Notes under the pieces: generated by a model
Seen by the model: the letters and a program-made list of their open reading frames with translations, nothing else
Told to the model about the DNA's origin: nothing
The model's database searches: none
NCBI GenBank assembly: GCA_949152475.1
Contig: OX424569.1
Location: forward strand, 26,829,950-26,893,949
Length of the DNA stretch: 64,000 nt
Reading direction: 5' to 3'
Source: Terebella lapidaria
Lineage: Eukaryota > Annelida > Polychaeta > Terebellida > Terebellidae
Shown: in pieces, positions 1 to 12,200 of the stretch
Position numbering within the stretch: position 1 is the stretch's first letter
Layout: the number at the start of each line of letters is the position of its first letter
Made by a program: the position numbers and the translations under genes

Positions 1-3000
1 ATATAGACGATTTTGATGTACAAAGATATTTGTAATTTAACTACCAGTAAATAGACTAGAAACCATTAGACTTAATTGACCTTACGACGGAAAAATAGGC
101 CACGCCCACTTTTGACGTTTTCAGAATACTCCGTCAAGAACACGTGGAAATCTCCCGCCAAATCTAGGAATGTCAACAGCCGAATACACGAATATTGCTC
201 ATATTCCTAGATCTACTGATTTTTCTATTATTTTTTCTTCTTGTTGTAAATACCAATCTCATGTCAGATGCAATATTATCACCTTTTCTCCGCAGCAGTA
301 GGTTATATTTATATAAACCAAGAGAATTCGTCCGACTATCAGTGCACGGAAGGGGAGCAGTGGGTTGCAACACGTACCACAAGTACATATATCCCAGGTG
401 GAGACCGTGACAGATCTATCCAGCAGGGAACACTCATGCTTGCCGGAATACATTGCTGACATCGTCCTATATCTTGACCTTTGAACTGGCATTCATTGAC
501 AGATAGAAACAGATTAATGCGGAGGAGCAAAGACCGTCACGGTCTTTGGGAGGAGTGATTCCGCACGTGCTGACCGCTACAGGACGTTCACGTGTCCAGA
601 TATAGCTTTGTGCAACTAATCAATACTTGACAGCCGTGGGCGTGGTTGTGGGCAGGACGATTTTTGTTACATTGTATCTATCTGACTGAATGATTGTCCA
701 CGATGGACAAACAGTATGCGTCCTGGATCAATTCACAAACATCATAAATATGAAATCATGTATTTGCTCTGTGCATCGTGGTGAAGGTTTACCAAACGCT
801 GCAACTGCAAATGTCACATATAATTTAAAATGATAACATTTGCACAAATAACATACCGGGTAACATTTTCGGGATGATGTATTTAAGTATCTTCACTATA
901 CTCTCGGTGACCTAGCTATAATATGTTGTTATACACAAGTTATTCACCGTCGCTTCGAGACTGATATCAAAGGAGTCTGGCTGCACGGGATTATCATTTA
1001 TTGCTTATGAATAAATGTCGCCCGTCTTGTTTACTTGTAATATTTGAAATTTACTGCTTATTTATTCCAAATACAAAATGTTGTTATGATTGACTAGTAT
1101 TCAAATGTCTGGGTTTTTTTTATTATTGTTATTGTCAGTGTTACTCTCATCCTTACCGCTGTCTGCTGGTGGACTGCTGGGTTTATTACGGTTGTGAAAG
1201 TAATGTTTTTGCACATTTTGCACACACAAAAAATAAAATAAAAATTAATCTATTCTGGTTAATTCTTTATCAATCCGGTATATTTTGTTTACATAAATTC
1301 ATTACTGAGTTCCATACGAATTGGCAAGCAGTTTAATATAGGCATATTATATCATTCAAAATGACTCGATCGGCAAGTTCAAACCGAGTCCAAAAGCTAC
1401 ATGTAACAGGCGTTTGCCTATCTATTTCTGATGAACATAAAATACATGTAACCTCTAAGATTTACATTGCACCAAAGTTATTATTATGGTACATCATGTG
1501 AGCATGTTGTGTGTCAAGTAGTATTACAATATCTATCGAAGATTGAAAAGGACAGTGTAGATCGCTCAAGTTTCACTGTGGTACAGGGCGCGGGTGTAGT
1601 GTAGGCCCTAATGGGGGTTCTGGTGATACCGATACGTATACGAGCATGTGCACGTGTGTACTCTATACATTAGTAGATCAACTAAGAATGTAGGGTGTGT
1701 AGTGTTTTTCCACTGTGTTGTTCCCGTCTGGTGTATTGACATCATCGACTTTCAACCGGGAGTTTGGTCTGCCACACATGAGACTTGCTGTACCGTCGGC
1801 ACATGTGTAATTCACACAGTCCGGATACAGCGTGTCCGACTTGCACGCAATCCCTTGTGCATGGATTCACTATCATCACACAGCTATTAACAAAGCTTTA
1901 AGAATATGAGAGGAGTGTGGTCTGAACATGTGTGCTCACTGGTATGTCATCATACATGATTTATGACGGACCAAAATCCAGAGTGACAACTAGCACACGT
2001 GGCTGCTGAAAATGACGTTCTCTGATTGGCTAAAGCGTCATTGACGTAAAAAATGATTGACAGCTTCGTAAGGTCAATTGTTGGGAAATGTGTTCCATTA
2101 TGACATTTCATCATTCAGTCAACTGTTCGAAAGAAAAATATTCTAATTTGGTGTTACCAAGTCACTGTGCATGCTAAGAGCGTATGACGCGGCCTCGGTC
2201 TGTTATATAGGGTTATTGCACAATATGGGGTTTTATGCCCGAGGGCCAAGTCTTTGAGAAGCCCGACGCGAAGCGGAGGGCTTCTTGAAGACTTGGCCCG
2301 AGGGCATGAAGCCCCATTATTGTGCAATAACCCGTTTATCATATGCCAGTGGTTGTCGGGGACATTTTAGTATGTTTCAAATGACCGAATCATATCCGAT
2401 AAGAAAGAAATAAGCAAGAAATACAGCTTTTATCCACACATTTATTCGATTCACAGGCCATTTCAGAGTTCCAAGAGCATCAGCGTAAAACGTAAATTGG
2501 CGGCAAAAACGTCAAACATAACGGAATCGGGCTAGGAGAGCGACCATGTGCTTTTGTTTACCCTTCCAAATAATGACGTTTTCTTGAACTGGGAGCTGCC
2601 CGGGCAAGTGTGGAATTTACAGCCCGCCGGGCAGAAGTTTGTTATTGGAAAAATGGGCACAGCTATTGAAAAACAAAATACATAGAAATGGTGTATTTTC
2701 AGGTCTAAGTTTGTTGACAGTAATTAAAAAAACTGTATAATAGCATTAACTACGCTACTCGCATCAACTGTCATTCTGGCATATGATAATTCAGTTTATT
2801 GTAGAAACGTCATTGCGAACTCATATCGGACCAGCGGAGCACATATCGAACCGGGTGGGCTGATACTGTTTGGTGACATACGGCAATATCGGATTTGTTG
2901 AACCGTGCACGTTACGGTTCAGTATCAGTTAGATGTGTAATAATCTGTGATTTTACACTTACTAATGTCACATTTGCACTGATGTCTTCGCCGATGAGGG

Positions 3001-5820
3001 ATACGATGCCTGAAAAGGCTGGAATTTGGCCATTTCGGCCGGTCACCCACCGAGCGCCTGAGACATCGGACATCGTAGACACGTCGGTAGAGGCATCGGA
3101 AGAAAATTACGCAGAGTTATTTTCATGCGGCGACCGGTGGAAAAAAATGACATCGGTGGTGAATCGCTTGCACGTCTCCCGGTGAGCGGCCAGAGCCGCT
3201 TCAGATGCCCATCAGGTGCCGAGGGAATCGACCAATCGACCGAGGGAATTGACCAAATCACCGCAGGGTATCCTGCCGGGCGCCGATGAATGTCCGGAAG
3301 GTACCCTTCAGATAATCGGGCGGATTTGTACATATCAGACGGTCACTGACCAGGTACCAGAAGGGTATCATGTGGTCTCCGGTAGGGCATCGTTGCTTGG
3401 TCAGTCTTTCTTGAAATTCGTGAAAATTAATTCGGACGGACACGGTGAAGACACGCGATCGTAAAATGTAGGTGACTATAGCGGTCACCGGTGAACAATG
3501 CCTGGTGGTTTCATGACCACTCGAAAGATATGGGAAAAATTCCTGACAAACTATCACCGGCGGCCGGAACATCGGTAGATAGGCCTATCACCAATGTCCC
3601 CACATCGACCGGCGACCTGTGCAAAATGTGACCTAGGCATTAGTCGAGTGTTGACCTGCCATATATGTATGGAAATAAACTATCATAGTCTCCAACAATC
3701 AATATTCAAGTTTTATCAGTAATTACCATGGTAACCCTTATCATTATGACAATATACACAACAGGTAAGTAGGTGCAAAGATGATATGGATGATTTGATG
3801 GTTTTATCAAAGATTGAATATTTGGTTTTATCATGATGCGGACCAAAAATGGCGTATTTCTTAGATAAACGCACATTACATTTCACTAGGGGTTGGGTTA
3901 GGTTTATGTGAATATTTTAAATGTTGACACACATATATGCACAATATTTATCATCATTATTTGTTGGAATAATAAGGACATATTTTAAAACATCAAAGTC
4001 ATTAATATGTTGTATATTGATAGAATTATTGATATTTCCGTGCAGTGTCTTTGGTGAAACCGATGTATTTTTTTCAGCACTTTTTGTAGTTTTTGCAATT
4101 TAAAAAAAAATATCCGCATATATTGATCATAAATTGTTATTATAATAATATTTCATTTGATTCCAAACATTTCTTCACCAGATTTATGCTTGTAGCTAGA
4201 GTATTGGTCATTTTATTGACATTTTTGTAGTTTGGAGAAACCCATTCATTACGTGATCGACATGTTTCACAAAATAGCTCACCGTGACGTAAAGCTACTC
4301 TGCCCACATGGCCATCATACTTTTTTGATTCCCAGATACATCGGACTATCAGAAAATCACAACAATCTTTGGTCCCTAGAGATGGTACCAATTTCTCTCA
4401 TATGGCCATCTATCTCATGGACTAATAGGCCTACGTGTAGCTGACACACTTGAAAGTCCTCGAGAAAGACTGCCATAATGAGAAACATTGAACATTGAAC
4501 GCTGAATCTCGCTGCTTTTTCCGAGAAAAAGACATGTTTTTTTTTCAGTTCGTATCCAAGGCTTTTTCGATACATTAAATGCCACTCAAAAACTGACGCC
4601 CCGGCCGCTACACACAACCTATTTTGGGTGGGCATACATTTAGAAATGAGTACACATTTTATTGGAGCTCAGATTTTCATCATACAAGCCTACAATTTGA
4701 CATCAGTTTATACTGTCAGATACAGACATGATTATATAATGAAGGGTAGTGTCTTCGGTCGTCAGCCCACATGTGAAAGAACCAGTTTTATACATGACGG
4801 TCTGGGGTGCATGGAGCAACTAGTCCATCAAGTTTCAAGTGCTATTTTACAATTTTCACGAAAAGACCACTTGTGTATAATCTATACACTTTTATGTGAT
4901 GAAATAAAAGTTACCATGTAAATATTCGTTACAGTTAAAGTATTTGCCACTATGTTCGAACCGGGTCAGCATTGGCATTAGGCTACGGAGACCGTCGGGA
5001 ATTTGGTCCATTCCACATGGGACGGCCAAAATCTTAATCTTGGTTCGGGCAGAAACCAAGAACTTGCTTGCAGGATACATCTCCTGCTGTTGAAGATCTT
5101 ACCAGTTTGCCTGTGAATACATAATTAGAAAGTTTGACAGTTCCTTGTGAAGGATTTCGCGGCCATTTCCTCCACATGGTTTTATCGATGAGGTGCCAGG
5201 ATAATTGGATTCGACCAATCAGAGCACAGAAAACACACTCGTGAAAAAAAAATGGCGGCGGACAAAAAAACTCAGAAATGCCAGAAATACTCGAGGAACT
5301 GTCAAACGTTCTATTGTTGATCTTGTAGCGGTATTTCATCTACATTGTGGACCCCACGGGCAAGCTGGACAGATATGCAACAATGGGAGATTATCATGCA
5401 AGCAAGATATTGATCGTAGCCAATTCAAATTTGAGATTTCCGTCTCCCCGCGCCGCCTTGACCCAACTAGCGACATGATAATGCCAATGGTTGCATGGGT
5501 CGGAAAATGGTGGCAATAAAATAAAGAAAACATGTAGGTATTGGTTTTTCTGGCAAATTATGAAGATAAATCGATCAACATATTTAGATGTCCTGCATGG
5601 TATCAATATATCTCGTAGGATATCATATACAAGTGTAGATCTAAATATCTTTATCCAATCACATTTAGTCATGGCAAGATGATTTTCCGCTCCGATTGAA
5701 TGCCCCATGATTCCATATTGTCATTATCATAGACACACAACCATAGCATGCACCGCATCACGCTTCTCGCTACGTTTTATTCTTGGTTCAATGGCTTTGC
5801 TTGTGGCTTTGTTATTGTAG
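1..5820. other. Non-coding region upstream of the EGF/LDLa exons
   Basis: I see no convincing exon here; all open frames are short and look random. It contains a 19-bp palindrome at 529-547 with arms AAAGACCGT/ACGGTCTTT and a 124-bp hairpin element at 2210-2333. A more GC-rich stretch at about 3000-3640 is rich in CCGAT/ATCGG words and may be an old transposon remnant. The 5' exons of the mosaic gene could lie here unrecognised, or outside the window. Confidence 0.5.
2210..2333. repeat. Long hairpin (MITE-like inverted repeat)
   Basis: The left arm starts GGGTTATTGCACAATA and the right arm ends with its complement, TATTGTGCAATAACCC. The arms are about 46 bp with a few mismatches and both carry a GCCC..GAGGGCCAAGTCTT block. 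The spacer is itself palindromic (AGAAGCCC/GGGCTTCT), so nearly the whole 124 bp can fold as one hairpin. No open frame is present. A foldback mobile element is the simplest reading; a structured RNA is possible but unsupported. Confidence 0.7.
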
Positions 5821-5943
5821 ATGTGGACGAGTGTTTAATGCTTGACGATCCTTGTGGTGATAATGCCAACTGTACGAACACACTGGGGTCATTTCAATGT
5901 GATTGCGACGAAGGTTTCGTCGAAAACGCCCAAGGAGAATGCG
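5821..5943 (+). CDS. EGF-like (calcium-binding) exon
   Basis: Exon of 123 bp, phase 1 at both ends, bounded by ..TTGTAG and GTAATT. It encodes one EGF module starting D-V-D-E-C and containing the C.N..GSF.C.C..GF pattern of calcium-binding EGF domains, with six cysteines. The D/N-x-D/N-E motif at the start and the Asn between C3 and C4 are the usual calcium ligands. It is the most upstream exon I can recognise in the mosaic gene. Confidence 0.88.
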
Positions 5944-8820
5944 GTAATTGCATAAATTTATGCATACTTGTTGTAACCCTAATCAAATCGGCAAACAAAA
6001 TCAAACGCTTAATGCAAATCGTTGCAGAAAACTGCGCTTTTATGTGTATTAAGTATCCGCATTATGTATTTTTTTACGTAGGCCTACAATATTATGTGCT
6101 TCAAATGTAAAATGTAAACTGTGAGAAATTACTGAAAAATAAGTATTTACCGAAATGAAACGTATCTATAATGGAGTCGGTTCCGATCGATTGCAATGAT
6201 TTTTATATTCGGTATTGGCCCCATGTCTAATGCCTACAGGGCTACAGAAACACGCCTGCAGAAACACGTCACAAATATCAGTTATTATTATATTTTCAAA
6301 CTTCAGTTTCATCTGGTGGCACGACTTTCCCACCCACGACGACCAGAGCGCCAGTAACCACGACGATAGGACCCACCGACCCAACTTCGAGCGGTACTTA
6401 TCGGGGGAAAGTCCCATGTCTCGGGAAATCCCACATGTGGCGGAGTCCCACGTTGCTTTTCTCGTGGGTTTGGGAGATTCTAATTGGTTACGGTGTTTTA
6501 ATTTGGGTTCGGGGTGTTTTTGAGGGAGGATATCTCAACCCACAGATGAAAGCGTCGAGGGGTATATTTTGAAATGTACATGTATATATATAAATATGTA
6601 CGTATATTGCTGTTGTTTATTTAATATTTTTATGCATACTGTTTTTTGTATTCCTGGTGTATAATATTCAACTACCTATTCAACTAACTAATACTCTTTG
6701 ATTATTTAACACTCGGTTGCTAATCAACCCATAGGCCTACCAGTATAACTAAGTAAAACTTTGGCAAAACAATTCACACTGCATGACTTATCAATAAAAC
6801 TTTCCGAAATAATTGGCCTTTCCAACTAAAAGAAAAGAAATACAATTTACAGCCGCAGACCCCACGACTACTATAGGAGTTACCAGTAAGATAACTACAA
6901 CTCTTGAAGATACCACGATATTTACAACGGTTACCATGACGACCACAGAAATTACCACGACAACCGGTACTTATTTATACTGAAAGCCGTGTGCAAATTT
7001 CTCCGGGAAATTAACATACAATAAACATTATAACATTGATTAAATCCTTTATGAACAATTTTGTAAATGATGTTTTTCAATGAAATTATCCGTTCAGAAC
7101 TTTTAATGCGTATATATTGCGTCCTTCGTCGACAACCAGTATGCCAGAAATACACCTTAATTGAGGAACAATGCAGTAACTACTAATACAAACAACTTTT
7201 CATGACGTCATGAGGGGAAATATAACTCTTTGACAGTAGTAAGCATGACACTTCTTCCCCAAACCCCCTCCAGACACATTTAACAAATCATAAATCTGCT
7301 GCCATCGTCCACTTCACAGACGCAACCACAACGACAACAGTGGAACCGACCACGACGACAACCGAACTCACCACAACTACCGGTACTTATTCATGGGGAA
7401 AACCCTCGTGTGTGGAAAAACCCACTTTCGCTTTCCCTGTGGGTCTGGAAATTCCGATCGGTTACGGTTTTTTTTTGAGGGATAACGTGAAGTCTGGAAA
7501 TTTCAACCCACAGATGAAAGTGACGTGGGATATTTTTGAAAAAAAAAGCTTTTGTTTAATTAAAATCATTGAAATGAGTAAATACTGGTATGGCCTATAT
7601 ATTATAATATAATGTGTTATCCATGTTATTCCTCATAAATCGCTGTCCATGTAGGCTATATATACACACGTGACGTGTAGGTTCATAATACATGTACGCA
7701 CCGCTCACGTGTAAGTTCTTAATTGATCTGTCAGATTGTAAAACGGTGTCATGAATAGTCATATTAAAAACTATGTATCAACCTACGAAAAGTACCATAA
7801 TGCAACTGCACAACATGTTCAGGACCAACACCACAATTATTCATCGGTCACAGTTTACAAATAATATTTGAACTCCCTTCTTTCCCTGTCAGAGGAGCCG
7901 ACGACCACCGCACCCCCATGTGCGGTCGAAGAGCTGCAATGTGGGAGCGGGGAGTGTGTGTCCCTGGATGCCGTCTGTGACGGCAGCTCCGACTGCGCGG
8001 ACGGTAGCGACGAGGCGGGATGCACTGTGACACGGAGTAAGTGTTTTCAACGACTTGATGTCCCTTACTGTGTTTGATCCTAATAACTCTGTATTGTTCC
8101 AGACCCCCAGTTGATTTGGGGTATCAGACCATGTGACTTATCCATTCAGTATATTAACTTGTGTGTGGAAATACTCCTGTTGGCGCCACAGGTTGCCCTG
8201 GGGTTACTCTTGTTATTTTACTTGTGTAACCCCCGGGATACTCCCTTATTTTACTTGTTTAACCCCCGCAGGTTGCCCCGGGGATACTCTGTTATTTTAC
8301 TTGTGTAACCCCCGCAGGTTGCCCCGGGGATACTCTGTTATTTTACTTGTGTAACCCCCGCAGGTTGCCCAGGGGATACTCTGTTGTTTTACTTGTGTAA
8401 CCCCCGCAGGTTGCCCCGGGGATACTCTGTTATTATTTTTTTTTTTGTATAAACTTTATTCAATGATTCCCAAACAAGCAATAGCTTATGTGAATGGGTC
8501 TCAACAATTTTACTTGTGTAACCCCCGCAGGTTGCCCAGGGGATACTCTGTTATTTTACTTGTGTAACCACCGCAGGTTGCCCCGGGGATACTCTGTTAT
8601 TTTACTCGTGTAACCCCCGCAGGTTGCCCAGGGGATACTCTGTTATTTCACTTGTGTAACCCCCACAGGCTGCTCCGGGGACAAAGTGGCGTGTAACACG
8701 AGCAGCCGCTGTGTCTCTCCGTCTGCCCTCTGTGATGGGGTTAATAACTGCGGTGATAACGCAGATGAGCTCGGCTGTCGTAAGTTCCATAATTCAATGT
8801 ATATATATATTATTCATTCC

Positions 8821-8860
<40 letters not shown>

Positions 8861-9206
8861 ACGATGGGGTATGTCGTGTCAACTTAGTAACACCACAATG
8901 TATCTGGATTCATTTCAGACATACCCCTATCGTTATTATTATTAGCTTACCGTCCCATTTGGGCCGTGAATAGTGAAAATCTGTCATTAACGAAGAAAAC
9001 CTTTCAAGATGTAACTTGTTTCCGTATTATAGTCGATACGGAAAATGTGTGTTTGACAACATTTACGAACATGTTTTGACAACAATAGAGTTGAAGATCA
9101 GTGTACCAATCAATATTTTGGAAAAATATTTCGCCGGTAACACCCTTGGTGCTATGTTTATCATCGTTATTGCTGTTGTTGTTGTTATTATTAATTTTAT
9201 TATTAT

Positions 9207-9250
<44 letters not shown>

Positions 9251-12200
9251 CAGATTCATTTCATCGATTATTAATAATTATTCAGACGATTTATTAATAT
9301 AATTTTGAAGCATGTGATAGTGGATTCCTTTGCGCAAATGACCTGTGTGTCGACATGGCTTTGGTTGATAATGGAGTAAATGACTGTATGGACGGGAGCG
9401 ATGAGGCGGGTCCGTTTACAGGTATGTGCATGTTCAGTCTTTATACTGATAACTAGCTGTCTATCGACATTGATGTACGGCAATGAAACTTACATAATAA
9501 ACTAAGACTTATTATTTGTTAAGCTAACTTAGCTAGCTAACAGATACTGTATCATATTATGCGCACCACATATCGATCACTGCATATTAAATCAATTTGA
9601 AATAGAGCGGAAATACACTATGGGCTAGGATGTACAATAACGTGGGCAATTTTCTCAACAGCTAATTTCCCATGCTTAGGATCCGGAATGACAATTGGTT
9701 ATGATTGAAAAGTGTTCTTTATTACACACCATAAGTTTTTTTTATCTGTATTTATCATTTTGTGCCACGGATTAACTCATCATTGTCATTGATTATCACA
9801 GAGAAACAGAATTGCCAACTAAATTGTACATGCGCTCCACACTATGTTCTGAGAGTTGTATCTACATACATTTTACAGAATAGAAGACTGTGTGCGTTAT
9901 GTTTCTGTTTTATATCAATCTGGACAGCGCCGCCGTGTACTATACCATCTCCTTTCAACTGCACCAACCTCCGCTGTATTGAGAGCTCCAAGCAGTGTGA
10001 CAACGTGAACGATTGTGGAGATTTCTCAGACGAATTGGGCTGTGGTAAGTCACGTCAGCAGTGACATCATCAAAACATGTGAACCGGGTTCATTGTGGTT
10101 TAAATTTGTGGAGCATGAGTTGTTGAGTAAACGTGTTTTGAGGTGGGCTAATAGTAATTCGTTTGGCTCTAAACAACTCAAATTCAACAGTAAATCACTT
10201 GAAACAAACGCTGTAGGCCTACGCTTTTTTAGAACCAAAAATGACGTCAAACTTTGGCACGCCATTTATCACCTATCTATGGAGGTAATTGATAACTGAC
10301 CCCTAAACTCTGAAGGAGAAAGCCTTGGAAATCGTGTAACATCATAAAAACTCAAGATGGGTTACCGTCCTGGCACCTGTCAACTACATGTATATTACCT
10401 CTCTGTTTTTGCGGGACAGGGTCATGTGCGAACTCCACGTTCGATTGCGGTAATAGCTTGTGCGTACCGTACTCGCAAGTATGTGATGGCCGCAGTCAGT
10501 GTGAGAACGGGGCAGACGAACTGGATTGTTTCTCAGGTAAGACACCTAGCGGAAACAGAATAAAATTGTTACGACAATAAGCGAATTATAGCGACAATGA
10601 GCTCTTCAAAAACAAAATCATCGTTACATTGCTGACATAATAAGTAATGGCTGGATCTGTTTCAGAAACCAAATACTAATATACAACTGATTCATATACG
10701 TCATACATAATTATACTCACCGTATTCTGTGCAGATGGAAACACGCCATGTGCGTCTTACCTGCTTGCTTGCAACAACAGCCGGTGTGTGTCGCGGGATC
10801 TTGTGTGCAATGGAGTGAATGACTGTTTCGATCTCACGGACGAACAAGACTGCAGTATGTTTTCTAATGTTGATGCGAGGGAGGGAGGGGGGGTCCCGGG
10901 TCCCGACCCAAGTATGGCACCGTTTTGAATATATTCAACTTCGTAGAGTGATAAACGCTTTCTACGTTTAAATGACTCTGAATTCACTGACATATAAATG
11001 ATATTCATATTAATGTAACCAGTGTAGTAATAGTAAAATCCCTGGGTTTGATGTTATACCAATAAATGATATCCCATGTCAATAGATGCAATAATAAACC
11101 AGGTGCACACACGTCTTTCGAAAGTTTTTCGTCTAATAACGGCCAATTTTGGACTTTGGCGTCCATTTTCTCAAAAACTCTCAGTATTTTTTTCATTGGT
11201 ACTTGACACACTTCATATGTCTCCCTGTGACATGTACAGGTTTCATTGCTTTTGAATCGCTCGAAGTGGGCCATTTTGGGTCCAAACTCGGCCCAAATGG
11301 GACTTTCTCATGTTGAATTATCCTATGATTTATAATGGGACACATTTTTCCAAACATATCACCTAATATTGAGATTATAGATTAGGAAGCAATTGTAGAC
11401 ACCTAGGAACTGATTTGTATAATGATATGTATCAAAATACGTCCGGATGACCATGCAGTTGATCACCGTGAAAACGCACGATGTGAACGAATTGTTCTGC
11501 GCTAACATAAACAAAGACATAAATTTCCGTATATTGTCGTCATTTGCAACACAAAAGAATCAAACTGAATATTTGAGGTTTCATCACTATAATATCCCAT
11601 ACATATACGAGTTTCAAATGAGAGGGTTGTGTATTTTTTTTTTTATATTTTCAGCTATTTTTTTGTTAATTTTGCATCACTGCATGAGAACTGTCTCGTG
11701 CGAAACTATTTATAAAATCCGATTTTCAATGTCAACTTCAGACAAATTTGTGTGCACATTGGAACTTTTGCACTGTACAGCCGGTCTTTGAACAGCTGTT
11801 GATCACTTTCAACCAAAAACCGATTATTCCACTTTAATGGCGAGTTCATTTTCTTAAGCACACTCGGAATGTAAGGGGAAAAATTGAAAAAAAAAATCTT
11901 CCAAGAAAAGAATCAATTGGCAGAATCAATTGTCAAAATATAATTCTTGAAAACAGTGGTTTATTTCCTGTTAATTGTTTAAGCACGCCTGGAATGATAC
12001 AAGAAAACCTAGGGACCGGCTGGAGATTTTTTATTGGAAAAAAACCTGTTGCCTACAGGACCCACTCCGTAATTTTACATGCTGGAATATACCTTTTCAT
12101 TTGCAGACTGCACAAATGATCAGTTCCGATGTGCTAACGGCCTTTGTATCCCGGCTGCAGAGTGTAACCGGGTGGATGACTGTGGAGACGCGTCCGATGA